DNA from: Fimenecus sp964540535
Lineage (GTDB): Bacteria; Bacillota; Clostridia; Oscillospirales; Acutalibacteraceae
Assembly (NCBI GenBank): GCA_964540535.1
Contig: CAZIMO010000001.1
Span: forward strand, 239,925 to 303,924
Direction: 5' to 3'
Length of the DNA stretch: 64,000 bases
A program made the position numbers and the translations under genes. The notes under the pieces are model-generated. The model was given only the letters and a program-made list of their open reading frames with translations. It was not told where the DNA came from and ran no database searches. Positions 44,511 to 51,356 of this stretch are shown in pieces. Positions within the stretch are counted from its first letter, which is position 1. The number at the start of each line of letters is the position of its first letter.

Positions 44511-44714
44511 TTAGTCCATTGCACTCTTTCCGCTTTTCACCCATTCTTCTAACTCAGAACGTTTAAATTTCCATTGCTTTCCGATTTTGTGTGCAGGGAC
44601 GTTTTTTTCCTTTATCCATTTACGTAAAGTAACAGGCTTAATGTTGAGAAACAGCGCTGCATCCTCAATACTGACGTAATTTTCATTAGCTGTGCTGGAT
44701 AGATAGTCGGCCAT
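44511..44714 (-). CDS. HTH (excisionase-family) protein leading the restriction operon
   Basis: 67 residues. SIEDAALFLNIKPVTLRKWI followed by VPAHKIGKQWKFKRSELEEWV is the MerR/Xis-type winged helix. The ATG at 44714 has GAGGAGAA seven bases upstream. As the promoter-proximal gene of an m5C restriction operon it is a good candidate for a controller of restriction timing; it is not a recombination factor by position. It differs from the element's own excisionase at 33523. Confidence 0.82.
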   Translation of the reverse strand: MADYLSSTANENYVSIEDAALFLNIKPVTLRKWIKEKNVPAHKIGKQWKFKRSELEEWVKSGKSAMD

Positions 44715-44751
44715 GTCAATTCTCCTCACTCTGAAACTATGATACGATTAT

Positions 44752-44780
44752 ATTATAGCATACTTTGGGGTGGTTTTCAA
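44752..44780 (-). promoter_or_regulatory. Promoter of the LlaJI-type operon
   Basis: Minus strand TTGAAA (44775-44780), 17-base spacer, TATAAT (44752-44757), about 38 bases before the HTH gene. It probably also drives the deformylase-like and SIR2-PIWI genes, since no terminator is visible between 40 and 35 kb. Confidence 0.75.
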
Positions 44781-45030
44781 GTTGTTTTGCATTGTTTTAT
44801 AATATTTGCGCTCTGACTATATGTTAACCGCAAAACATACTACCAAGATCTATTGTTGAATGACATTAAAATACATAAGCGATCATCATATTGTATCTTG
44901 GCTATTACGGTGCTTTTGACTAATTACGTTAGGATAATGAAATGAAAAACCGAGGAGGAATCGATTGATTCCTCCTCGGCTTTTTGTGATTTAATAGGAG
45001 ATATTTTGAGCTGCTTACATAAGCGAAGCT
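44781..45030. other. Intergenic region between retron and restriction operon
   Basis: No gene seen. Besides the retron terminator it has only weak symmetry: CCAAGAT near 44851 and ATCTTGG near 44894, 7 bp. Confidence 0.5.
44946..44986 (-). terminator. Terminator of the retron operon
   Basis: Perfect long stem AAAACCGAGGAGGAATC / GATTCCTCCTCGG with a tetraloop-sized turn and T-run; also T-rich on the opposite strand, so it insulates the two defence operons. Confidence 0.88.
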
Positions 45031-46740
45031 TTATTTTTCAGCTTTTGATTTCTCGTATTCTTGTAACACCATTTTTATTGTATCTAAAAACGGACGAAAA
45101 CCGCCAAAATCAATCGTTGAATAGTTTGCCAGTACGTAGTTTGAAAAATGATCTTTTCCAAAAAATTTTGTGCTATCGAATTTGGATTCTAGCGATAAAG
45201 TTTTACCACCCAACTCGACGCCTCTCGTTTTTTCAGTAAACATATGCTCTATTTCGCTTTCCACTTCTCCTTCCGCTAGTGGATTGGTAAGAAGAAATAG
45301 GTTACCCCGAGGTGTAAGCCTAAGAAATAAATCCTTACCCAACAACGCTCTTTGATCATTATCAAGTTTCGCATGATTCGCGAATTTGTACAACGGTTTT
45401 TTGCTATTGGTTATCTCGTTGTCATACACAAATATAACGGGATATTGAGGTACACGCTGCGTAATTCTCAAAAAATAATCCAAATAGTTTATTCGGTTAT
45501 CTTTCCCATTAGAAACAAAGTGGTTATACAGGTACGTAAGTGAATCGGCACCATCAAGTGCTAAATCAAATAAATACTTAAATCGTTTAGAACGCTTAAA
45601 GAAATTCACTTTATAGATGAACTTCCCATTTGCATCTTTTTCAACCAATTCGGGGTACTCGGAATGCAAGCTTCTCAAAGCAGCTTTAATATACCTTACA
45701 TCTGTTTTCCCTTCAGTTACTATAAGCGGCTTGTCAATATCAAAGAAATAGCGATAAAACAAAAACTGTTGATATTGTCTTTCGCGACCGTTTAATGTAA
45801 ATGCATTATGCTTTCCGGAAGAGTCACAGGCGTTGTTATACTTTTCTATTTGATCTATAAAAGCGAAGCGACCTTCAAGCTGCCTTGCATTCCCCTCAAT
45901 TCCATCAAGCAAATATGATCCATTAGTATATAAAGAGTGTGCCATAGCACGCACTTTTCGATAATAGGCGTGGTCTACGCTGATTTTCTTATTAACAACG
46001 AGTCCCGTTACTACTTGCTTAGAATCACGAAAAGTAATACGCGTTTTCTTCTCGTTTATCGAAAAGCCTGTTTTTATTACCTTCTTTCCCAATTCAGAAT
46101 AAAACGAATCCCACTTTCCAAGGAACGCTTTATCGTTAGTAGAAAAAGTCATATCATCCGCATAACGCGTGTAATCCAGCCTATATCTTTTCGCCAACGA
46201 TAGAATATGAATATCCAACACTTGACAGATCAGATTCGTAATAATAGGCGAAGTAGGTGCACCTTGTGGAAGTTTTCCTTTATAACATGCCAATTGTGCT
46301 ATCGTAACAGCTACTTCATGAGGTAATGCGAAATGTTTATTCTTTTCGAAAAAGCCACAAACCCTTCCAATATGAATACTATCAAAAAAGTCTTTTAAAT
46401 CTACATTGGCAACAAATCTTTTGTTGCGGTGTATTTTAGCATTTGTAATAATGCTTTTGCCTTCTTCAAAAGCGTGAGATATATTCGGTTTGATCCCTAT
46501 TTCCCCATATACTGTTTTTTGATGTTCCCACAAAACATCAGCTAATTGCCGTTGTACGCCTTTCAAGTCACCAGTAGGAGCACATATGCGCCTAGGATCT
46601 CCCGACTTTTTAGGTATTTCAAATTCCGTATAATATGAATCTGCACCTCTTTTGAACAAAATATAGGTTATCCTTGAAGGAGGAATATTCAAATAATGAG
46701 CTAAATCGCTTCTTGACTTTACACTGTTAAGCCCTGTCAT
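45031..46740 (-). CDS. Retron reverse transcriptase fused to a TOPRIM-type domain
   Basis: 569 residues. RT domain about residues 20-310: RFVANVDLKDFFDSIH, LPQGAPTSPIITNL, the catalytic YTRYADDMTFS, and the retron-typical VVTGLVVNKK (VTG motif). A C-terminal domain from about residue 340 has LIVTEGKTDVRYIKAAL and IFVYDNEI, the acidic signatures of an OLD-type TOPRIM nuclease. This RT-TOPRIM architecture is that of retron Ec67 (Eco2). The RT would copy msd RNA into branched DNA held with it, and phage interference with the complex would release the TOPRIM effector. AGGAGG precedes the ATG and an msr-msd locus with a1/a2 repeats lies directly upstream. Confidence 0.92.
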   Translation of the reverse strand: MTGLNSVKSRSDLAHYLNIPPSRITYILFKRGADSYYTEFEIPKKSGDPRRICAPTGDLKGVQRQLADVLWEHQKTVYGEIGIKPNISHAFEEGKSIITNAKIHRNKRFVANVDLKDFFDSIHIGRVCGFFEKNKHFALPHEVAVTIAQLACYKGKLPQGAPTSPIITNLICQVLDIHILSLAKRYRLDYTRYADDMTFSTNDKAFLGKWDSFYSELGKKVIKTGFSINEKKTRITFRDSKQVVTGLVVNKKISVDHAYYRKVRAMAHSLYTNGSYLLDGIEGNARQLEGRFAFIDQIEKYNNACDSSGKHNAFTLNGRERQYQQFLFYRYFFDIDKPLIVTEGKTDVRYIKAALRSLHSEYPELVEKDANGKFIYKVNFFKRSKRFKYLFDLALDGADSLTYLYNHFVSNGKDNRINYLDYFLRITQRVPQYPVIFVYDNEITNSKKPLYKFANHAKLDNDQRALLGKDLFLRLTPRGNLFLLTNPLAEGEVESEIEHMFTEKTRGVELGGKTLSLESKFDSTKFFGKDHFSNYVLANYSTIDFGGFRPFLDTIKMVLQEYEKSKAEK

Positions 46741-46766
46741 TTTAACCTCCTATAACATCTAAAAAG

Positions 46767-46893
46767 GCGCATGGCAACTCATTAAGCAAACGGCAACGCG
46801 TATACGGTTTTCAGAGCGATGTACGAGAAAGCAAATGCTCCGAACATTTTTGTCAACACTTGCGAAACACAAGCACAAAATCTTGCCATGCGC
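46767..46893 (-). ncRNA. Retron msr-msd RNA
   Basis: Immediately upstream of the RT, 127 nt bounded by the complementary a1 and a2 arms: GCGCATGGCAA on the minus strand at 46893-46883 and its complement TTGCCATGCGC at 46777-46767, 11 bp perfect. After a1 comes a stem-loop CTTGTG-TTT-CGCAAG, the kind of hairpin found in msr. The promoter places the 5' end at about 46895. The branching guanosine and the msr/msd boundary cannot be fixed by eye. Confidence 0.82.
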
Positions 46894-46901
46894 TTAAAAT
46901 A

Positions 46902-46930
46902 ATTATATCGTAAAAACACGAAAATTTCAA
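46902..46930 (-). promoter_or_regulatory. Promoter of the retron
   Basis: Minus strand TTGAAA (46925-46930), 17-base spacer, TATAAT (46902-46907). Predicted start falls within a few bases of the a1 arm. Confidence 0.8.
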
Positions 46931-47030
46931 TATTTAGGGATAAAATTCTCGCAGCATATGTCGCATTTTGTCGGAAATTCGACTTGTTTCACTTAAACAT
47001 CGAGCATCGTCCACGACTTTTCTCAACCCC

Positions 47031-47067
47031 TTTTTCTTTGTCTACTGCGGCGCAAGTTTTGACAGCG
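47031..47067 (+). repeat. Module-border repeat, copy c
   Basis: TTTTTCTTTGTCTACTGCGG then CGCAAGTTTTGACAGCG. Close to copy d at 48369. It lies just inside the right end of the element. Confidence 0.6.
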
Positions 47068-47115
47068 AAAATGACTTGACATTTTTTCGTTTCAGAGTTA
47101 CCATACAAACAGAAA

Positions 47116-47156
47116 AAAGCTCCTCGAACAGCAGCTTGTTCGGGGAGTCTTTTTAC
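47116..47156. terminator. Terminator-like hairpin at the right end of the element
   Basis: AAAAGCTCCTCGAACA pairs with TTGTTCGGGGAGTC around GCAGC, with wobble, followed by TTTTT. It may insulate the element from flanking transcription. Confidence 0.75.
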
Positions 47157-47289
47157 GACCACATTCCATCCCACAGTCATTTTCGGATTACATGGAAATA
47201 GTGGAGACAAGAGGCTCAAAGAGTGAGTGATTTCCAGACAAAAGTGCTACAAAGCGCTTGAAATGCCCTGAAAAAAGTTATATTTCATA

Positions 47290-47334
47290 TTTGGGAGCAA
47301 GATGCCGCAGGTTCGACTCCTGTCACTCCGACCA
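47290..47334 (+). pseudogene. 3' half of the native tRNA-Pro(UGG) (attR)
   Basis: Begins with the anticodon loop TTTGGGA (47290-47296), then GCAAG, variable loop, T-arm GCAGG-TTCGACT-CCTGT, acceptor CACTCCG and ACCA. Bases to the left are not tRNA-like. It complements the 5' half at 27725-27762 and is followed by what must be the native tRNA terminator. Confidence 0.88.
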
Positions 47335-47339
47335 ATTTT

Positions 47340-47381
47340 TAAGCGATTTCAGTATTTTTTAACTGCAATCGCTTATTTTTT
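47340..47381 (+). terminator. Terminator of the native tRNA-Pro
   Basis: TAAGCGATT (47340-47348) and AATCGCTTA (47367-47375), then TTTTTT. Confidence 0.82.
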
Positions 47382-47392
47382 CAGAATAAATA

Positions 47393-47420
47393 TTGACAAA
47401 TAAAATTTTTCTGATATAAT
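47393..47420 (+). promoter_or_regulatory. Promoter of the nucleotidyltransferase cassette
   Basis: TTGACA (47393-47398), 16-base spacer, TATAAT (47415-47420), 65 bases before the start codon. Confidence 0.75.
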
Positions 47421-47485
47421 TTAACGATTTAGTTCTGCAGCACTGAATGGACGGTTTGGGGAATACTATAGAAAGGAAGAAGAAA

Positions 47486-48148
47486 ATGAAACACGATTTT
47501 CAGTTTATATCTAAACATTCATCAAGCGTCCGGAGTGCTTACGCAGATTTGCAAGATATTCTAAATCAAGTGCATAAAAGCTTACGCAACAAATACACCT
47601 TTCAACATAAGCTTGTTGGCAGTTATTCTCGAAATATGATTACCTATGACATCAAATCAAATGTTGGTTATGATTTTGACATAAATATCTATCCCAATGA
47701 TGAAGGTAATAATCGTTCTCCTAAAGAAATTAAATTGCTTTTCAAGGAAGCATTGGATAAGATCGCTACAAAATATGGTTATGATTATGCCGAGGATTCA
47801 ACACGGGTACTTACCATTAAAGTTAAAGACAGAAAGAATTCTCGTGTTTTGCACAGCGTCGATTTTGCATTTGTAAACGATTATGAAGACGATGAGGGAT
47901 ATGAATATCAGGAGTATATTCGATTTAATAAAGACCATAAAAGCTATTCATGGACTGATCAGCCTGATGGTTTTTATATGCTTCCCGATAGAATTGATTG
48001 GCTCAAAGAGAATGATTTGTGGGAGGAAATGAAAAAAGTATTTATTGATAAGAAAAACCATAATGATAATCCTAATAAACACTCTCGGTCACTATTTGCT
48101 GAAGCGGTAAATGAAACATATCATAAATATTTTAATGAATATAACTAA
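47486..48148 (+). CDS. Orphan nucleotidyltransferase (Pol-beta superfamily)
   Basis: 220 residues. LVGSYSRNM (GS at 45-46) followed 17 residues later by YDFDINI (D63, D65) and then LHSVDFAF (D126) gives the GS...DxD...D triad of nucleotidyltransferases. That group includes CD-NTases (CBASS), MNT antitoxins and antibiotic-modifying enzymes. The extended spacing and the C-terminal domain (WTDQPDGFYMLPDRIDWLK) do not match a class I can name. Start at 47486 follows AAAGGAAG; the ATG at 47447 lacks a site. It is cotranscribed with a small acidic protein and the pair is bracketed by border-repeat copies c and d. Confidence 0.78.
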   Translation: MKHDFQFISKHSSSVRSAYADLQDILNQVHKSLRNKYTFQHKLVGSYSRNMITYDIKSNVGYDFDINIYPNDEGNNRSPKEIKLLFKEALDKIATKYGYDYAEDSTRVLTIKVKDRKNSRVLHSVDFAFVNDYEDDEGYEYQEYIRFNKDHKSYSWTDQPDGFYMLPDRIDWLKENDLWEEMKKVFIDKKNHNDNPNKHSRSLFAEAVNETYHKYFNEYN

Positions 48149-48162
48149 ACAAAACAGTAACT

Positions 48163-48345
48163 ATGGGAAAACGTTTCTTCGATTTCGAAGATGGCGATTT
48201 TGGATTTGTCATTTCCGACAACATGGCTATGGATTCCGACGGAAACATGATGATGCGCATGTCTGATAATATTGCAATGGATTTCGATTCCGGCGATATC
48301 CACATCATTTCATTTTGGTCGAATGATGATAAAGATGAGGATTAA
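48163..48345 (+). CDS. Small acidic Met/Asp-rich protein
   Basis: 60 residues: about a third are Asp, Met or Ser. It contains an internal near-repeat, VISDNMAMDSDGN and RMSDNIAMDFDSG. No signal peptide or membrane segment. Fifteen bases after the nucleotidyltransferase gene and before a plus-strand terminator, so likely cotranscribed. The ribosome binding site is poor. Role unknown; an inhibitor or partner of the nucleotidyltransferase is a guess from position only. Confidence 0.6.
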   Translation: MGKRFFDFEDGDFGFVISDNMAMDSDGNMMMRMSDNIAMDFDSGDIHIISFWSNDDKDED

Positions 48346-48368
48346 ATAAAACTCAATCAAATATGCCT

Positions 48369-48409
48369 ATTTCTTTGTCTACTGCGACGCAGATTTTGAC
48401 AGGGTGACC
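48369..48409 (+). repeat. Module-border repeat, copy d
   Basis: TTTCTTTGTCTACTGCGACG then CAGATTTTGACAGGGTG. Differs from copy e (57869) at about five of 37 positions. It lies 24 bases after the small acidic gene and nine bases beyond the stop of the chimeric integrase. Confidence 0.65.
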
Positions 48410-48434
48410 CCAAAAGGTCACCCTGTAATTTTTT
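48400..48434 (+). terminator. Terminator overlapping the chimera stop codon
   Basis: CAGGGTGACC (48400-48409) and GGTCACCCTG (48416-48425), loop CCAAAA, then AATTTTTT. Terminates the nucleotidyltransferase cassette; it overlaps both repeat d and the minus-strand stop at 48418. Confidence 0.85.
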
Positions 48435-50094
48435 CTTTTTCAGCTTTGATTTGAGCCTTTACCTGTACGATCAGCTCCGCAAACTTTTCTTCACATTCCT
48501 CTCGTGTCTTGGCGTATATATTATGGCTTTCATGCTGGCCGTAGGCGTTGGTCGGCGTATACCGTCCTTCGTATAGGTGGTCGTTAATCATCGTTACACA
48601 ACCTGTCCCAGGTTTGCGTATTTTGGGCGTATACGGCCCCCATTCGATCTGGCGGGTATCTTTCCTTGTCGTCGGCTCAACCGTCGGCATTTGGGCGTCT
48701 GTGCCGCCGATTTTGCGGTCTATCCACACTGCCGCCTGTCTCTGCATCGTGTCAGTGATATGGCTGTAAATATCAAGCGTGGTTGCGGACGATACATGAC
48801 CTATCGTAGCCGACAGCGTTTTCACATCCATACCGTGTTCCAGCGCCATGGTCGCGAATGTATGCCTGAGATCGTGGAAACGTACTTTTTTGCCTCCTGC
48901 CTGTTCCAATATCAGTTGTAAACGCTTTCGGACAGATGACGGATTTCTCAGTCTGCTGTTATCCAGCAGTGACGGGAACATCCACTCCGAATCAACCGAT
49001 TTTCTGTATTCCGCAAGTATCCTTACAAGCGACTCAGGCAGTATCACCGTGCGGACAGATGCCTTTGTTTTCGGCGCTGATATGATTACTTCTGCCTTGA
49101 TAATATATACCTGCCGTTCGATGCGAAGCTCACCTGTTGAGAAGTTGAGATCGCTCCATTTGAGTGCCAGTATTTCACCACGGCGCATTCCGGTGCCAAG
49201 CTCCAACAAGAACAGTTCGTAATATCCCTCATCCTTTGCCTGATGAAGAAACCGCAGTATTTCATTCTTACAACGCTCGCATACATCTTTATGAGTAAGT
49301 GGATATATTTTTATTATTTCTTCATCCGAAAGATTAACCTTTTGTGCATTCGAATCATTTGTTATCTGATACTTACTAACTTTTGAAAAACTTGCATCAG
49401 CTCCATCTTTTGATGTTATCGCAATCAACAAGTCGCTATTTTTCATTCTCTTAACATTCTCTAAATATATATCGAAGCCAACAACAATAGTATCTTCTAC
49501 ACCCTGCGTTTCCAAATCTCCAATAATTTTAACCATTGAATTTATGAACTCTTTTGATTCCGGTGAAGATACATAATTAGTTGCTTTCTTGCTTAGAAAA
49601 TCCTCTGGCTTAAACGGCAGTTTAAATCCCAACGGTAAAATAAATAAACCATCTTCGGCAAGAATATCTTTTGAGAAATATTTTTTCAGAAAATCAACAT
49701 AATTCAATGCCGCTTTAGCGGTAAGCATAAAAATATATGGTTCTAATTGTTCGTTATAGTAATGAACAATGTTGTTGCGATAACCCTCTATAAGAAGCAG
49801 ATTTTCCTTAATAGCAGTAAAAGATCTTGGTTCAATTGTGTTAATGTATTCTTCAGTATAATCTATCGCTTTATCAATGGAAATTGTATGTCCATCTTTA
49901 GTGAAAATGCTTTTGGATTTGATGCGTTTTTTTACAAACCCTTTTAATATCAACTCCCAAGCATTCATCAATAAAAGAGTTGTTGTTTCATAACGATATG
50001 AAAAATTGGGTTTATTATGGATCTCAATAGCTGCAAAATATGCTGCTATCGAGTTTTTTAATAAATTATTTTGAACCATTTTTCTTTTTGCCAT
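48418..50094 (-). CDS. Chimera: DUF3644 (HEPN-like motif) N-terminal domain joined in frame to an integrase catalytic domain
   Basis: 558 residues made of two unrelated parts. Residues 1 to about 277 match DUF3644 proteins: NAWELILKGFVKKR and YRNNIVHYYNEQ, where R106-N-N-I-V-H111 fits the Rx4-6H signature of HEPN ribonucleases. From about residue 278 (near nucleotide 49260) the chain is a tyrosine recombinase lacking its N-terminal and core-binding domains: TGMRRGEILALKW, FHDLRHTFATMA, IGHVSS and the nucleophile in DIYSHI, then the AP2-like C-terminal unit PGTGCVTMINDHLYEGRYTP seen in the integrase at 28234. All catalytic residues are present, but the DNA-clamping half is absent. The junction suggests deletion between an integrated element and a DUF3644 gene. 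Whether either half works is unknown. Confidence 0.82.
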   Translation of the reverse strand: MAKRKMVQNNLLKNSIAAYFAAIEIHNKPNFSYRYETTTLLLMNAWELILKGFVKKRIKSKSIFTKDGHTISIDKAIDYTEEYINTIEPRSFTAIKENLLLIEGYRNNIVHYYNEQLEPYIFMLTAKAALNYVDFLKKYFSKDILAEDGLFILPLGFKLPFKPEDFLSKKATNYVSSPESKEFINSMVKIIGDLETQGVEDTIVVGFDIYLENVKRMKNSDLLIAITSKDGADASFSKVSKYQITNDSNAQKVNLSDEEIIKIYPLTHKDVCERCKNEILRFLHQAKDEGYYELFLLELGTGMRRGEILALKWSDLNFSTGELRIERQVYIIKAEVIISAPKTKASVRTVILPESLVRILAEYRKSVDSEWMFPSLLDNSRLRNPSSVRKRLQLILEQAGGKKVRFHDLRHTFATMALEHGMDVKTLSATIGHVSSATTLDIYSHITDTMQRQAAVWIDRKIGGTDAQMPTVEPTTRKDTRQIEWGPYTPKIRKPGTGCVTMINDHLYEGRYTPTNAYGQHESHNIYAKTREECEEKFAELIVQVKAQIKAEKEKITG

Positions 50095-50124
50095 AATTAA
50101 CCTTCTTTTATTGCTTAGGAATAG

Positions 50125-50811
50125 TTATTCTTCCTCTATAGCATTTTCTATATTGTCACGTAAATCGCTCAATGACACTCCGTCTTTCGTGAAAAATCTC
50201 CATCCGTTGACATGCAGATTTTCAGACCAACCAAACCTCTCAAAAAGGATTTTACGAGCCAAGCCGGTTACAGAGTATTGAACATCGCCGAATTCAATTT
50301 GATTCTTACTATTCGATACTTTGGCTGTAATAGTATCATCATAAAGAAAAGAGATTTCTTCACCTATATTGATATTCAGTAATTCAAACGAGTTATTTGA
50401 ACGTTTTGTTCTATTTTCAGCGAGTTCTTGTTCTTGTGATTGATCCAGTGTCGGTGTATACAATTTCAGCTTGTTGGTATCACCTCTTAAAACTGCGATA
50501 TCTTTAAAGATACCGTATGCTGTTTCGGGTGAGATTTTAAAAAATTCTCGTTCTCTTATTCTTCCGTTATTAAGCTGTTCTCTTGCGTGTAAAGAATCAT
50601 CAACTCTATCAATAAGGCTATGAATTCTTCGTTCAACTTCGAGTGGATTTTCCACTTCATATGTAGCGTAGCAACGATAGGAAAGAGGGATATTAGGAGG
50701 TGAATTTAACTCCTGCAATCTTCTCTCAATATCATTACGTTCTGTCATACCTATCTTAACCCATCCATCAAGACACGGGTTCGTAAGTATATACACTAAT
50801 CCTCGTGACAT
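50125..50811 (-). CDS. GIY-YIG nuclease (T5orf172-type) with a C-terminal RAMA/DUF4357-like domain
   Basis: 228 residues. N-terminal GIY-YIG fold: GLVYILTNPCLDGWVKIGMT and RRLQELNSPPNIPLSYRCYATYEV, with the conserved Glu and IH later (VERRIHSLID), as in T5orf172 proteins. The C-terminal 45 residues (SVTGLARKILFERFG, VNGWRFFTKDGVSLSDL) resemble RAMA or DUF4357 modules, often attached to restriction or methyl-DNA proteins. The ATG at 50811 follows AGAGGTGGA. It lies at the end of the restriction operon and may be an auxiliary nuclease. Function is inferred. Confidence 0.75.
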   Translation of the reverse strand: MSRGLVYILTNPCLDGWVKIGMTERNDIERRLQELNSPPNIPLSYRCYATYEVENPLEVERRIHSLIDRVDDSLHAREQLNNGRIREREFFKISPETAYGIFKDIAVLRGDTNKLKLYTPTLDQSQEQELAENRTKRSNNSFELLNINIGEEISFLYDDTITAKVSNSKNQIEFGDVQYSVTGLARKILFERFGWSENLHVNGWRFFTKDGVSLSDLRDNIENAIEEE

Positions 50812-50838
50812 ATTTTCCACCTCTTTACGATAAACACA

Positions 50839-51345
50839 TTACAAATTATATCCCTCAGCGAAACAATTAACGCAGTTATCAATTTGTGTGTTGGTTAATC
50901 TTTTGTTCATAAGATGACGTCTCAAATAGTTTTCGACCACTTCAACTTCTGGTGGAAACACATCAGCTGTTGTGTATCCTGGATAGGTGTGAACTTCAAA
51001 ATCAAAATCGTTTATCAACGAGAGAATGTATCCGTTAGAATTGATTCTTCTAGTTATTCTTCCTGTTCCAGCACTACTACAATTATATAAGTCATCAAAA
51101 GTGTCTCTTAAGCTACTAAAGGATCCATAATAATGAATTCGCCCTTCTTTATCCCAAGCGCCTTGTTCATTATTTCCTTCGATATGAACGGAAATGTTGG
51201 CATTGCGAGCATAAGGATGTTTGTTGTTGTAGTGATCAGGATTAGAAAGATATCCTAATGTAAAAGAATAACTTTCCCAGTTATCAAATTTCATTCCTCT
51301 CAATCCCCAACGAGGATTGTTTGTTCTATAATCTAATTTTACCAT
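50839..51345 (-). CDS. Hypothetical protein in the restriction operon
   Basis: 168 residues. Aromatic-rich first half (NPRWGLRGMKFDNWESYSFTL listed in part: NPRWGLRGMKFDNW), many Asn, Tyr and His, and a C-terminal helical part with two cysteines (NCVNCFAEGY). No motif recognised. Eleven bases separate it from the HNH gene and 27 from the GIY-YIG gene, so it belongs to the same transcript. AAGGAGAA precedes the ATG. It could be a specificity or accessory subunit, but nothing in the sequence proves it. Confidence 0.6.
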   Translation of the reverse strand: MVKLDYRTNNPRWGLRGMKFDNWESYSFTLGYLSNPDHYNNKHPYARNANISVHIEGNNEQGAWDKEGRIHYYGSFSSLRDTFDDLYNCSSAGTGRITRRINSNGYILSLINDFDFEVHTYPGYTTADVFPPEVEVVENYLRRHLMNKRLTNTQIDNCVNCFAEGYNL

Positions 51346-51356
51346 AAGGTTCTCCT

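Larger units (their letters stand above)
27763..47289. mobile_element. Integrative mobilizable element in tRNA-Pro carrying a defence cargo
   Basis: Bounded by the two halves of one tRNA-Pro gene, sharing TTTGGGA at 27756-27762 and 47290-47296. It contains tandem tyrosine recombinases, an excisionase, a relaxase and accessory protein, and a replacement tRNA. The cargo is a retron, a LlaJI-type restriction system, a peptide-deformylase-like gene and a SIR2-PIWI protein. There is no type IV secretion apparatus, so it could move only with help from another conjugative element. Nearly all protein genes run leftward. The sequence GACCACAT occurs near both ends (27869, 28110, 47157) and may mark integrase arm sites. 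Size is about 19.5 kb. Confidence 0.85.
46931..47289. other. Right end of the element, no gene
   Basis: About 360 bases without a supported gene. It holds border-repeat copy c (47031-47067), a terminator-like hairpin (47116-47156), and the motif pair GACCACAT (47157) and TCCCACAG (47169), which also occurs near the left end at 27869 and 27881. Confidence 0.6.

Noticed and set aside
44511..44714. Second excisionase of the element
   Set aside because: The HTH type fits, but it is the first gene of the restriction operon with its own promoter, so a restriction controller is more likely.
27932..47334. Standard attL (complete tRNA at 27932) and attR (3' half at 47290) for the element
   Set aside because: Acceptor-stem covariation pairs the 47290 half with the 27725 half, not with the complete tRNA; the standard model would also leave the 27725 half unexplained.
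47447..47485. Upstream ATG of the nucleotidyltransferase gene
   Set aside because: No ribosome binding site; the ATG at 47486 has AAAGGAAG and gives the natural domain start.
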